DNA from: Cunninghamia lanceolata
Lineage: Eukaryota; Streptophyta; Pinopsida; Cupressales; Cupressaceae
Direction of reading: 5' to 3'
Assembly: GCA_027924645.1 (NCBI GenBank)
Contig: BSBN01000233.1
Coordinates: 4,110,501-4,174,500 of the forward strand
DNA: 64,000 nucleotides
Positions 35,830 through 47,264 of the stretch are shown here, in pieces. The notes under the pieces are model-generated. The model did no database searches, had not been told where the DNA came from, and saw only the letters and a list, made by a program, of their open reading frames with translations. Both the position numbers and the translations under genes were made by a program. Each line of letters begins with the position of its first letter. Within the stretch, counting starts at the first letter, position 1.

Positions 35830-36206
35830 CTGTAAGTAATTTTGGAGACTGTAGATACCCTTTCTTCTTCTTTGGCTGCTCATTTTATACCCACCAAAAG
35901 GTATAGTAGCATCAAAGTATCAAAGCAATTAACCCAAACAATGCCCACATGTAATGCACGAGTGAGAGTGTTGGAAGTTTCTAAATTCTTAGTGAACACT
36001 CCTGTTGCCAAGCCATATAGAGAAAAGTCTGCATGCATTATGAATTCATACAAGTTTTTGAATTTAATAATTGATTACACTGGGCCAAATATTTCATCTG
36101 TGGCTATGGGCGTGCCATCCTAAATATCTATGAAATTGTAGGCATAATATAGATTCCCTTAGTCCTAATTTGCTTCCTGCCTGTTACAAGAGTTGTACCA
36201 CTTAAC
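35830..36206 (-). pseudogene. Aldehyde dehydrogenase (ALDH2-like) C-terminal fragment
   Basis: Reads leftward. Landmarks typical of plant mitochondrial ALDH2-type enzymes, which oxidise aldehydes with [53 protein letters not shown], a glycine-rich GGYKMS block recoverable only in another frame, and [11 protein letters not shown]. That is about the last 125 of some 500 residues; the catalytic cysteine lies upstream of the fragment and is absent. Damage: single-base losses near 36140 and 35895, TAG near 36133 and TAA near 36089, both where family members have glutamine. No intron is apparent, which suggests a copied transcript, though exon positions are not known to me here. It is joined upstream to an unrelated RRM. 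Confidence 0.87.
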
Positions 36207-36396
36207 CCTATAGCCTTGGAGAGTGTAGGTTGATCCTTAAACTGAACATATGCAAAACTCTTAAAGGAGCTATCTTCCTGGCTAGCTAGACGAACATCAA
36301 CCAAATCCACAGTATCCTCAAAAATTGGTACATGATGTCCTCATTCGTAGAGAATGAGATATTTCCCATAAACAATGTCGTAGCACCAAGAGTTGC
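36207..36396 (-). pseudogene. RNA recognition motif (nucleolin-like RRM) fragment
   Basis: Same strand as, and directly upstream of, the ALDH fragment. RNP2 is visible as TLFMGNISF (36352-36378) and RNP1 as KSFAYVQF (36239-36262), with VDLVDVRLASQED between and LSKAIGL after, in the order and spacing of a single RRM. One base is missing near 36310, which puts the two halves in different frames. The sequence style (FxGNISF, VDVRLA) resembles plant nucleolin RRMs, but the exact parent is not identified. RRMs bind single-stranded RNA. With the fused ALDH piece it forms a chimeric pseudogene. Confidence 0.8.
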
Positions 36397-36399
36397 TAG

Positions 36400-38383
36400 A
36401 ATTCAGATCGTAAACTGTGGCATTCTTTCATGCTCCACAAGAGTGTAATTGTTTCAGAAGAAAGCTCAATGGTATTCCCCAGCATTGAATCATTTACATT
36501 CCTCATCAAAAACCTAGCCAATGTTTACGGTTTACACATAAGGAAGTTGATGCTAGAAAATCAACATTTCTTTGAAGCATTTTCTTCCCCATGGTTTGTA
36601 GAATGATGAAAGTTCTTAAATATCTTCAGTAGATATGCTTGTCAAGAGGTCGGGCATCTTAAGAACTTTAGAACTTATAACAAGGAGTTTGAAAATTTAA
36701 GAAACCTCCGACAACAAAGAGGTCGGGGAGTTAGGCCCCTTATGAACTTTGGAACCAATATAAAGGTTCAAAATCTTACCAAACTCCTGACAATGAAAGG
36801 ATTAGTCACTTGTGAAATTCAAAAACCTTTTGAGGTGTCAATAAGCAAAGCTTACAAGCCTTTTAAACTCTCATATTAAATAAAGTGGGATAAAAGTACA
36901 ATGCTGTGTCACACTTTTATAAAGGAAATGCCCAACGCTGATCCAACTTTTAAATTTGAATCACTAAAAAGTGACATATATGTTTTAAATTTTGAAATGA
37001 TGTAAATTAATAAAATATTTATTTTTTAGTATATTTTATGTTTCTATTTTTTTAAAAAAATTAAAAAATTATTTGAATATAGTTTTTAATAAATTGACAC
37101 TATAATTTAGTTGTTGATAAAATGCTGAAAAATGAAGTTACATGAGACATCAATCTTTATATAGTAAATTTTATTTGTTTTTCTTCAATTTTTTTGTCTG
37201 TATTTATAACTTGAAACTTTAGGGCATGGATATATTTTTTTTCAATTTTGATAAACATATATTTTTAAACAAATATTAAAATGTGCGTGTATTAAAACAT
37301 AATTGTTTCCAGTTGACATCAACTTTCATATTAACTATTTATCTAAAATAGAAAAAAAATTATACCATCTTGATATAGATTCTTTTATCTAGGGCATCAT
37401 ATTTTTTTCAATTTTTTTATTTAAGTTTTACTATTTTTCCTTGACATGGTAATTGACTTAATGTTTTGTGCTGATAACCTACTTTTAGTAAAAATAAAAA
37501 GTAAAATATAAATAATAATTAAACTATTAAAATATATATTTTTTTGAAAACTAAACTTATAGATCTACAAAAGGGTATTTTTATATTTTAAAAAAAAATT
37601 TATTTACATGAGTAGAATTTGTTGAAATATCAAATTTTTCAAATAATTTTATTTTTTTGGTAAATTGGCCTCATCATGGTGCTACATATGCATTTAGCGA
37701 ACAATTTTAGTTGGAAAAGTTGTGCACATAGCTAACTTAGCTAGAATGAATCTTACAAGATCATATGTTTGACCAAAATTGATTTTTAGTTAGAAATACT
37801 TAAATTCACTTGTGCTGATAAGTCAGCTGAAAGTGTGACATAGATTTGTGCTTTTACCCAGTGACTTTAATAAAGTCTCTTAGATTTCACAATATTTCAA
37901 TCTTCTAACTCATCAAATGAAAGGGGGTAACTTTATGAAATCTTCTTGGTAGCCTTCTAACCTTAGAAAAATTTATGATATTTGAATGCTACGTGAGACT
38001 GACTCAATAGAGCAAAATAATCCTCCAACAATAATGCTTTAATTTATTTCTTTGAAAGTATGCTTTGACCAAAGGGATGAAAAAATTCATAACTTTCATT
38101 TGTTAGCTCTGTTTCTCATGAACATTGGATAGAAAGATGACTTCACCTTCGTAAGCAAAACCCAGAAACCATTTTTATACTAGCAACAATAACATCAAAA
38201 TTTGACCTCTTTTGCAAAGTGGCAAAGGAAAAATGTAAGATTTAAAATCTCTCAAATTGTGAGACATTTGGGCATGAAATCATACTAGATTGGGTGAAAT
38301 AGGATCAACATCATGCCCATAAGAGGAATTTAGACCAATTTGCATGGATTTTCAAAAATAATCATCTTTGTGATTCGGTATGT
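36400..38383. other. AT-rich sequence, no gene recognised
   Basis: Between 36640 and 36850 the phrase GAACTTT-GAAC-ATA recurs three times at roughly 65-80 bp spacing. From about 36960 to 37650 the sequence is extremely AT-rich with long A and T runs and no frame. Frame remnants of the - strand ORF at 38384-39604 may continue to about 38030. Confidence 0.5.
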
Positions 38384-39604
38384 CTAGGGGCATACAGGGG
38401 AATCCCAAAAATTTGAAACTTGAAAATTTTCAAATTTTGGGGCAACATGAACGACAATCATTTGCTGACACAACTCCATCAGAACAATTCTATTAGAAGA
38501 GATCTTTAGTAACATATAGAGATAACCCTGAAAATAGCCAACTCTTAGTTATGTGAAAGTTGAGAACTGAAGAAACAAGCAACCAAAACCATTCACCATT
38601 GCCCAGGCTTCATCTGAAATTCTCCTCTGCTACAACTGGGGGTCAAAGAGGCACAAGAAAATAGTAAAGAAGGCATCATTCACCCTTCTAAAATAATGAA
38701 TTCAGCCTTTCAATGTGAGTTGAGGATAATACTAATAAACTGGTACAACCCTCCTATCTCCATCAGATGTTAAACCTGGGAAGTTCCTCATTGAAGTTGC
38801 TATATATACCAGGTATGAAGTCATATACAACTTGAAGGTAGTTGATACCTTAATTAGCTGCTCATGAAGAGTATTACTAATCTGTTCTCCCCAGAATATA
38901 TTCTGCTTACCCTAAAGTATAATCTTGATGTATGGGTACATCCATTCATGGAAAATTGAAGATGAAGCAAGACCTCTAACTCTACTAAGAAGAGTTATTA
39001 AATCATTTACTTCCTCCACGAAGTCACTCCTGGGAAAACTCTTGGGCCATCTAGACAAATTTGGTTTAGCAGTCTTGAGTCATTTAGTAGTGATCACTCT
39101 TTTTGGCTTTTCAACATCTTTATCATACTCTCCCTGAGCAATACTAAAATCTAGCTCTACAATATATTCCACCACAGGGCACATAAAAACCTTAACTATA
39201 AACTCTGCATCAAGTCTCATAATCACATTACCATGGGCATCTACCATTGTCCTGTTGTCTTTATTGTAGAAACAACCAACTTGGAGAACAAACTCCATAT
39301 TGTGTGCAGTAACATGGAATGAAGCCACCAAATGAATATTCCTCTTGATAATCTTCTGCATATATGGTCTGGGTTTATCTAACTTTGTTCTCTCCACAAA
39401 ATCAGCCATATCCACATGACCGATCTCTGTATCTCGTATTTCATCAACATTTGATGTGACTAATGTTACAGAGAAGACACCTTGATACTTATACTTCATT
39501 GCTTTTGCCTTCTTTGGAGATGGGTTGGTCATTTGAAAAGAAGACTCCTTCGGATGAATTGATAATCTTGGCAGCTTATAGAAGAAACTGCAACAAAAAG
39601 TCAT
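38384..39604 (-). pseudogene. Unknown ORF with conserved single frame
   Basis: 174 codons are open from 39604 (a likelier start is the ATG of MTNPSPKKAKAMKYKYQG, near 39530) to TGA 39080, and the same frame continues legibly to about 38384 through TAG, TGA and TAA stops. I do not recognise the family. Visible segments include HVDMADFVERTKLDKPRP, IVELDFSIAQGEYDKDV, RWPKSFPRSDFVEEVNDL, SIFHEWMYPYIKIIL and GKQNIFWGEQISN. It is rich in aromatic and hydrophobic residues and lacks RT, integrase and transposase motifs. It lies downstream of a 1.5-kb leader or LTR on the same strand, so it is probably the ORF of a non-autonomous or poorly known retroelement. Confidence 0.5.
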
Positions 39605-41094
39605 GATGTTGTTGTTAGGGGAAAAATGGCAATTTGGGAAACTACATGTTGATGATCATGATCATAGGAATGAGCTTGAAAGGGCTAAAGAGCAAGCAAG
39701 TCAAAAAAATGGATGGAAATGGGCTAAGGATAGCAATTTAAAAAATTCCTGAGTTAGAAAACTTCTTGAGAGTGACTGCACGGTCAGCAATTTTTACTGC
39801 CCTTGCATGTGAGGGTAGATCTTTGTTTATGCTCTAGTGGTGAAAAAGGCCACTTGTGCATGGGAAGGATTGAGCAAGGTTGAATGTCCGAGTGGTGATT
39901 TTTGCCGCTTATGCAAGGGAAACTTGAGCTAAAAATTAGACTTCGTGCAAGGGCGGCAATTTTCACCGCCCTTACACTTAGGGTAGAACGCAAAAGAAAG
40001 TAAAGGCATGAGTAGTGATTTTCACTGCCCATGCATATCTTGCAAAAGATAAACGAATGTGCATCGGTGGTGAAAATCACCACCCATGCACATTGGGAAA
40101 AACTAGATAGCATGTATGGGTGATGAAAATCATCGCCCTACATGCTAACAGAAACTTCTAAGTCATTCAACACGGGCGATAAAAACCCTTGACCCTGCTA
40201 ATCACTCGTTCTAACAAAACATGAAACTAGGGTTTACAGACAAGCAAAAATTTTCACATTACTCACACAGACAAAAATAAAGCATATAAACTAAAACAAC
40301 AACTAAAACTAGAATCTCTAGAACAAAAATGACATCGAAGGGAAATCATGAAAATTATAAACGATTCTTAAAGATTCAATCAACAAGAAGAGTTTGAAAC
40401 TAACAATATTTCACCAAAAGAAAGAACGATTTAGAAATAAAATATCATGAAACAAAAGCACAAATAAGACTTATCTAGTGGCAATGAACACAAATCAAAC
40501 TCAAGAAGAATCCTAGATCAGAAACTCACGCGCCAAAGACATCCAATGATTGCATGAGGGTTTCGAGAGGCTTAGGAGAATAGCAGAGGCAAGTAAAACA
40601 AAGACAATGAAAACTAAAAAGTGTTTTAAAACATATAAAAGACTACCAAACGTTCACACGGAGCACATTTAATGCACTCAATGTGAACTCAAGATGCACG
40701 GGTGGCAATTTTCGCTGCCCCTGCACATAGGGTTAAAACCAATACGAAACATGCACAAGCAACAAAAAATGTCGCTCTTGCATGTAAAACTCAAAAATAC
40801 AAAAATGCAACAGCGGTGATTTTCACTGCCCTTGCATGTAAAACTTAATTTTTTTCTAACTCCCTAAAAACGATTAAACTCACTAATTTAACAAGTCAGT
40901 TCAGTCATTAAATTTCCACAAACCTCAAAGAATCAAGTCGAGATGATACTCAAATAGATTCCCAGGAGTTAGAAGACTACATATGAGGACAAAGATTTTC
41001 CTCGAAATACGTGCTTAGATTTGTAGGCTATGAAATGGACAAGTTTTGTAGGGGTCGTCCTACAAAATGAGCACAGCTGATTTTGAGGACAACA
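39605..41094 (-). repeat. LTR- or leader-like region with hairpin array
   Basis: On the - strand it starts TGTTGTCCTC at 41094, directly after the 3' region of the gypsy integrase, and runs to the unknown ORF. A TTTATATG box sits near 40625-40640 on the - strand. It holds about ten short palindromic modules, listed separately. It is not the same as the 5' LTR at 47265, so it is not simply that element's 3' LTR. Its exact nature is unresolved. Confidence 0.5.
39780..40835. repeat. Array of short GC-armed palindromes
   Basis: Modules of the form GGYGGTGA-TTT-TCACCRCC or its variants recur near 39785, 39840, 39890, 39948, 40012, 40066, 40115, 40165, 40700, 40770 and 40815. The clearest is GGTGGTGAAAATCACCACC. 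Most are flanked by TGCATG or TGCAAGGG. Seven lie about 50-60 bp apart in the first cluster. The arms vary in a compensating way in several copies. Confidence 0.85.
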
Positions 41095-41289
41095 ACTGAC
41101 TCTAATTGGGGAGCTTCCTTCGATCGTTCTTTGAAACAATCAAAGGGACAAGAATTCTAGTCTCTAAGTGCCTTCATCCATGCCATTGGCCCATAGAGTG
41201 AAAAGAACAAAAAAAAAGACACAAAAAGACTAAAAATGAAAAAGAAAAACACAAACTGTACAAATATACAAGTGAACTTATCTGTCGCT

Positions 41290-42495
41290 TCATGGATTGA
41301 AAAGCTTTAGATGTTGTCTGCTATGTGGCAACAAGAATGGTGTACCATCTTGATATTCTAGCAAGAAACTATTCTCACCATAGAATTGGTGAATGACAAA
41401 TGGGCCTCTCCATAGGGAATCAAATTTGGCATGCATTCCCTTTGGCTCTCTCCTCTTGTCCTACAACAAGAATTGATCCCCAATCTGAAAATCTCTAGCC
41501 TTTGATTTCTTATCAAATAGCTTCTTGACTTGGCTTTGATGTTCAGCTATACGGTCCACCACCATAACTCGCTGCTCTTCAAGTTCAGAAAGATACATTA
41601 TGCGTTTATCAATAGAACTTTCAAAAGTTCCATTCTCAACCGCCTTTGCCAACTTCAAAGCTAGCAATTCCAAGGTGATAGGTATCTCTGCATTCAACCC
41701 ATATAATAGCTGAAATGGTGACATACCAATAGCCCTCTTCGGGGTAATTCTCTCTTCCCATAAAGCATCAAACAACGCCTTATGCCATGTTCTCTATTTA
41801 TCCTCTACCAGCTTCCTGATAATAGTAACCATATTCTTATTACTTGATTCTGCTTGACCATTCCCTTGCGGATAATAATCAGATGAATGTGAAAGAATAA
41901 TCCCATACTCAAAGCAAAAACTAGTAATCTCATTAGAGGAAAAACATGTAGCATTATCTACCACAATCTTGGTTGGAACACCAAACCGGGATATGATATT
42001 TTCTTTGAGGAATTTACACACCACTTTGGAAGTAGCATGCTTAACTGGTATAGCTTCCGCCCACTTGGTGAAATAATCATTCGTAGTAAGAACATAACTG
42101 TGTCCCACACTTGATGGTGGATTCACAGCACCAATGAAGTTGATGCCCCACTACTAAAGTGGTTCATAAATTAAAACTGGTTTCAATGGTAGTGCAGCCA
42201 ACTTTGGTCTACCCACAAACTGCTGACAAAGTCCACACTTATGCACCTAATCATATGCATCTTGGAACAAGGTCGACCAATAATACTTGGCTCATAAAAT
42301 ATTGTGAGGCATTACTAGTGTTGAGAAGTGTGCTCCACATGCCAAATTATGGAAAGACTCCAGTAACTTACTTTGTTGTGCTTTATCAACACAATAGAGG
42401 AAAACTCCATCAAGACTTCTCTTGTACAAACCATTATCCCATAAGACAAAGTTCACAGCCTTAAGCTTGATAGTCCATTTCTCCTTGTAGGACAA
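41290..42495 (-). pseudogene. Integrase of the second gypsy element
   Basis: The N-terminal zinc region is visible as AHFSTL and VHKCGLCQQ. The core has NFIGAVNPPSS where the first catalytic aspartate should be (Asn replaces Asp, a G-to-A change), the second aspartate in IVVDNATCFSS and the glutamate in NGQAESSNK. A C-terminal segment RGPFVIHQFYGENSFLLE precedes the stop near 41290. Several stops interrupt: TAG near 42291, stops just before WGINFIG near 42150, one near 41795 and TAG near 41461. It would join cDNA to target DNA; here it is inactive. Confidence 0.88.
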
Positions 42496-42735
42496 ATGAG
42501 AAGGGCACTCACCATATGTGAGAAAGTAAGTATTAGAATATTACTCATCAGTTTTAGTAACAAAAAGGACAGTTGGAACATCTTCAACCTCTGTCTCTTC
42601 ATCACCTGTTTCCTTGGGAACATTATCAACAATAAGCTGAAACAAACCTCTTCCATGCACAAGCTTAGTGGGTTTAATATCAAGATGAAATTCCTAAATT
42701 TTGGCAATCCAATTGCCTCTCTTAGTCCCAAACTC

Positions 42736-43104
42736 CTATTGAGTTAAGATATATTTTACTATTGTATCTAGCACCAAAGCAACAGTATGTGAGTTCAATA
42801 TGTAAGATCTAAAATATTTCACAGCCGTTACTACAGCATAAGCATGTTTCTCCATGTTATAATACTTGAGTTCATGATCTTTCAATGGACAACTCATGAA
42901 TGAAATTGGAGATTCTACACCTTCCTCATTTTGCTGAACCAGAATTGTTGACAATGTATTCTCTGAAGCATAACTATACATAATGAAATTTTTGTTATAG
43001 TCAGGACAAACCAAAACCAGAGCATGGGCTATGGCTCTTTTTATGTCCTCAAAAGTTGCTTTACCTTCCATGCTCCAACAGAAAGTGGTCTTACCTTTCA
43101 TCAT
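42736..43104 (-). pseudogene. RT-linked RNase H of the second gypsy element, degenerate
   Basis: Follows RT. Landmarks: PISFMSCPLKDHELKYYNMEKH and VKYFRSYILNSH in shortened form (ISFMSCPLKD, YYNMEKHAYAV, YFRSYILNS). The opening strand reads FIMYSYASENTLS, so the first catalytic aspartate is missing, as in the first element. A TAG or TAA precedes EFGTKRGNWIAK near 42736. Confidence 0.78.
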
Positions 43105-43149
43105 ATTAACAATATGACGAGTCTTCTCTGCGAACTCTAGAATGAACCT

Positions 43150-43905
43150 TCACAGGAAGTTTACTTTCCTGAAGACAGAATGAACAACTATCTTACTTGC
43201 AGGCAAAGTAAGACTTTGGATGGATTTGACTCTTTCTGATTTAATCTTAGTTCCTTCTTTGGACACAATGTGACCAAGAAGTTTACCTTCTATAACCCTA
43301 AAAACTAACTTCTTTGGGTTAAGAGAAATACCATTCTGACAACATCGTTCCAAAACTTGCCGCAAATGGTAAGCACAATCTTGACATTTCTTGGAGAAAA
43401 TAGTCAAATAATCAAGATATACCACAATGAACTTACCCATTTCATCTCTGAATGCTAAGTCCATTGCTCTTTGGAAAGTAGCGCCATCATTGATCAACCC
43501 AAATGACATCATGTGATTTGCAAAAGTGCCCTATGGAGTTGTGAAAGTAGTTTTGTACTGATCCACTTCACTGACCTCTACCTAATTACACCCCAAAAAA
43601 CCATCCAACATAGATAGCATCTCTGAACTAGTTACTATTTGTAACACTTGATCCATTATGGGCAAAGGGTAGTTATCTTTCAAAGAAGATTGATTTAGAT
43701 TCCTGAAGTCTACATAGATACAAATCTCTCTGTTCTTCTTCCTTACAGGAACAATGTTTGCAATCCAAGTTGAATGATGAATAGGGAAAATTATCCTAGC
43801 ATTCAACATATTTTAAATCTCAACAAGGATAATACTTGATATTTTAGGATTGTACTACCTCTGCTTCTGTTTATGAGGCAATGATCCCACCTTGAGCGAA
43901 ATCTC
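43150..43905 (-). pseudogene. Reverse transcriptase of the second gypsy element, YLDY
   Basis: Landmarks in order: ARIIFPIHHSTWIANIVPVRKK, IYVDFRNLNQ, DNYPLPIMDQVL, SMLDGFLGCN, MSFGLINDGATFQRAMD, VVYLDYLTIFSKK and SLNPKKLVF. The catalytic YxDD box reads YLDY: the second aspartate is tyrosine, one base change, so the enzyme would be dead even without the stops. Stops lie near 43582 and 43525 and a TAA near 43813. Confidence 0.9.
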
Positions 43906-44208
43906 ATGTTGAATATCTTGTGGTCTGATGGACTTCAAGTCATCTTATGAATATGCAAGCACATCGATATAATGGTGTAGAAATGTTGTGAACTTGAACT
44001 TTCAATCATTAGTGCATCATTTCCCAATATTTACCATCTTAGGATTTGCTTCTGTATTTAGGTTCACTTGTTCAAATTCCATTGAGGAACTTGAATCAAG
44101 TTGCTGCTTTTGCTTGATATAACGATCATATTTATCAAATAGCTTTTCAAGGGAAACTAAACCTTTTGGAATTTTAATTCCTTTCAATTGAAGAAACTCT
44201 TCGCCAAT

Positions 44209-44869
44209 CTATGAGTTTACTTCGAAAACATATTTTTGAGGCGAAGAATCACTCCCCTCAAAGTATAGTTCAACAAAACTATCTGTTTTCTCTAGAAAAT
44301 CTATAATCTGATTATCACCATTAAAAACTTGCCAATGGTTAGCATTATCAGGTACGCTTGGCTGGAAGACCAACTCAATAGTATATTTGTCACCCTTAAA
44401 ATCCTTATGTGGGACCATAAGGGTAGCTGATATGACCAAAGAGTCAACTCTATCATTATATTCTCTAGGAACAACATAAATATCAAATGCATCAAATTTA
44501 TCAATGCAATCCCATACCTGATTTCGGTAACCTTTCATTTTTCATCTGGTACAGATTTCTTACCTGACAAACAATCAGCTCTGCATCTTTTTGTGCATGA
44601 AGATTTCTGATTCCCTTTGTACAAGCAGCCTCCATTCCGAGTAGCAAAGATTCATACTCGGCAGTATTGTTGGTATTGTCAAACTGTAACTTATATGAAA
44701 AAGGGAAAATATCACCTTGAGGAGATATCAAGACTACTCTAGCCCTAGATCCTGTGGAAGAATAGCTACCATCAAATTCCAAAGTCCAAATATCATTTGA
44801 ACTTTCTGGTTTGACATCTCCATGATTAGCATACTCTTCATCCGAAGAAGAAGAATCTTCCATCACCAA
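44209..44869 (-). pseudogene. Archaeal-type RNase H before RT, second element
   Basis: Four acidic positions are visible: D in LEFDGSYSSTGS, E in NNTAEYESLLLGM, D in QKDAELIVCQV and D in NDRVDSLVISA. A frameshift near 44505-44540 splits the domain. It lies between protease and RT, as in the first element, and is preceded by a Ser/Asp-rich linker (SCSSDDSSSDDCSDES) and followed by a segment (DNANHWQVFNGDNQIIDFL) homologous to DNVTHFQVFGRDQQIIDFL in the first element. Confidence 0.85.
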
Positions 44870-44923
44870 ACTTTCATCAGAACAATCATCTGACGAACTA
44901 TCATCTGATGAACAAGAAGGATA

Positions 44924-45420
44924 TTATGTAGTCAGGAAATAGTTACCTAAACCTGAAGATTCAAATAAAATTTGAACTTTTGGGTCTTCAGATTGAGTGA
45001 CAATATATTTTGCTTCCCTTTGAGGAAGCAATTTCTGCGTGACACCTTTGACATGTATCCTTGCTTTGGATAAATCCATGTTAAGCTCTCCTCCTACATC
45101 TTTATAGAAGTTTTTTCCCAGTAAAATACCATATGAAGCTAGGACATCAGCAACTAGGACAGTCATCTTTATTCTTTTCTCCATAAAAGCAACAAATGCA
45201 AATTGCACATCCTTAATCTGGCCTAACAAAGGCACCTATTTATTTTCCATTGAAAAGCACCTTCCAAAGGTCTTTGTTAGAGTCAATCTTAGAGCATCTG
45301 CTACCTTGGCAAGCATAACATTGTTAGAAGCTCCTGAATCTATGATGCAATTACTAAGTTTGTGACCATTGATTAACAAAGAGACATAGAAAGGTTCAAT
45401 TTTCCCTGAAGCAATAAGAG
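44924..45420 (-). pseudogene. Aspartic protease of the second gypsy element
   Basis: The active site reads NCIIDSGASNNVM near 45315-45355, with the normal D-S-G-A. After a TAG near 45237 the frame continues through a flap-like region (VLASYGILLGKNFYKDVGG) to TAA near 44925. It would process the polyprotein. Confidence 0.8.
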
Positions 45421-45785
45421 GAGTGGTAACTAGGTTATTTTGAGAAGACCTAGTCTTTGAGGGGTTAGGAATAATCTTGGAAGTATCCTGCCCTACAGAT
45501 GTAGTTTTATTTTTAACAAATTTAGGTAACCTTTCAAATTGATCGTGGTTAGCCTGCAGATATTCTACATTTGCATTTTGGTTTTCCTAGCATGGTCAAT
45601 TATATCAAAAAGCTGAAATGAATTGGACATAGAAGTGGGAAAACTTTCATTCTGAGGTTTCATTGGGGAAGTACCAGTCTGAGGAATGGCAATAGAAGTA
45701 GGAGTATTAGAGGAACTTACTTGTTTTTGACCAGCTAGATCCTTTGATTGAAAAGGTAAAGTAATTCCTCGCTTAGCAATAGAAA

Positions 45786-46184
45786 TTACCGATTGTGAAT
45801 CTTCTTCAATTTTCCTTTATCAGCCACTTGAGGGTTTGACTGATTTTGAGATCTGGTGAAAATGGCATATGCTCCACTATGTGCATCTTCTCCTCTTTCT
45901 ACCTTGTCATGATAATTCAGGAACCCAATGTTTGAGTCGCCAGCCAATTCTTCTTCTCCTTTCATAAACAGATTGGCACTATTTTCCTGATCCAAGTCAG
46001 GTTGTGGAAAATTTTCATGCTCAGCTTCATAGTAGCCAATTGCTGAGTTGACCGGTAGTGCTTCTATGGCAAGCCTCCCTTGTGTTGGCGGAAGCCTATT
46101 CTGCCTTTGGTTTTTAGCAGCATTGTCCTGACATTGAGCATTAGGAAATGTCCTCCTTGGCCCTATAGGAAGGAATGAATACAC
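45786..46184 (-). pseudogene. gag C-terminal/linker segment, second element
   Basis: 132 open codons rich in Asn, Gln, Glu and Asp (NQRQNRLPPTQ, GYYEAEHENFPQPDLDQEN, FTRSQNQSNPQ). It lies between the gag core and protease on the same strand. No zinc knuckle is readable in it. Confidence 0.6.
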
Positions 46185-46512
46185 CTTGAGACATCTATTT
46201 CTTCAAAGCTAACAATTTGTTAGCTAATCTTTACACCATGGGATCTATGGTGCTGGTAGAAGGTACTTCATTAGAGGGCTGCCCTCTATTTCTATTAGTG
46301 TATTTTCTTATCTTACCCGCAAGAATGAGATTATCTCCAATTTCTGGTGCAAAATTCTAAGTTGCTGTCAAATCCACTAGATTTTCTTGCCACAAAATAA
46401 AAGTCACCTCAGACAACTAAGTATTTATAGAGAAACACTTTTTATTCTCAGCTGTAGGCTGACCATTGGTAGGAATCATGTTAGTCAACTTGTTGAACTT
46501 AGCAATAAATTC

Positions 46513-47055
46513 TCACATGGGTTCTTGTGGTTCTTTTCTCATCTGAGTCAACTGAGCTAACAATGCATGAGCATCTTTGGCAGGTTTGAACCTTGCCTCA
46601 AACTTAGTTTTAAGAGTATCCCACCCAGTAATAGTTTGAGTTGGAAGATGGTAGAACCAATCTGCAGCAACACCTTGAAGTGTCTCCACAAAAAGTCTCA
46701 CAGATACATCCTCGTACTCCACCCCTAGAACACCACATGCTATGCAAAAATCCGTAATTTGTTCATCATGATGAACTTTCCTATCACCATAGAATTTTGG
46801 AAAATTTATTCTTGAACTACGGGGTAGTTCATGCAATGGTGGTGTCAAATTTAGGGGTCCAAAAGAATTACCCCAAGGGCCTTGAGCTGCCATTGTACAC
46901 CAGTTGAAGGGCAGGATAACAAACCTTTGAGGAATCTGAGTAGATAATACTCTTAGTATTTGCACTGGAAGCTTCACCTGGTATAGGAGACCTGGCGTTG
47001 GTAGGAGGGAAACTCCTTGTATGCTGAAGTCTTGGTTTTGGAGGCAAAAGACCAA
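46513..47055 (-). pseudogene. gag: gag core of the second gypsy element
   Basis: 180 open codons starting about 180 bp after the primer-binding site. The Retrotrans_gag pattern is visible: INFPKFYGDRKVHHDEQI, DVSVRLFVETLQGVAADWF, WDTLKTKFEARFKP. The frame ends at 46513 after RKEPQEPM, where family members continue with the rest of the domain (the next codons read on in frame after the stop). Confidence 0.85.
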
Positions 47056-47237
47056 AATTATTTTGCTGCATTAACTCAAACATAGGATCAATAATTCCTT
47101 GAGATCTCTTACTTCTTGTATACCTTGAGTCTACCAGAATGTAATATACTTAACAAAGATAAGGACTTGAACAAACTTATTTCAAGCAATGAGGCTGAAA
47201 TGCTTCAACTCAAAGCATGAGGCTCTAAGTTGTGTGT

Positions 47238-47258
47238 TGGTCCCTAGCAGAGTCACCA
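47238..47258 (-). promoter_or_regulatory. Primer-binding site of the second gypsy element
   Basis: On the - strand TGGTGACTCTGCTAGGGACC begins 6 nt after the LTR end. It resembles the TGGCGACTCTGCTGGGGAC-type site common in plant gypsy elements. I do not assign the tRNA firmly. Confidence 0.75.
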
Positions 47259-47264
47259 AAAAAC

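Noticed and set aside
39605..41094. Simple 3' LTR of the second gypsy element
   Set aside because: It adjoins the integrase end but does not resemble the 5' LTR at 47265, so it must be another element or a recombined end.
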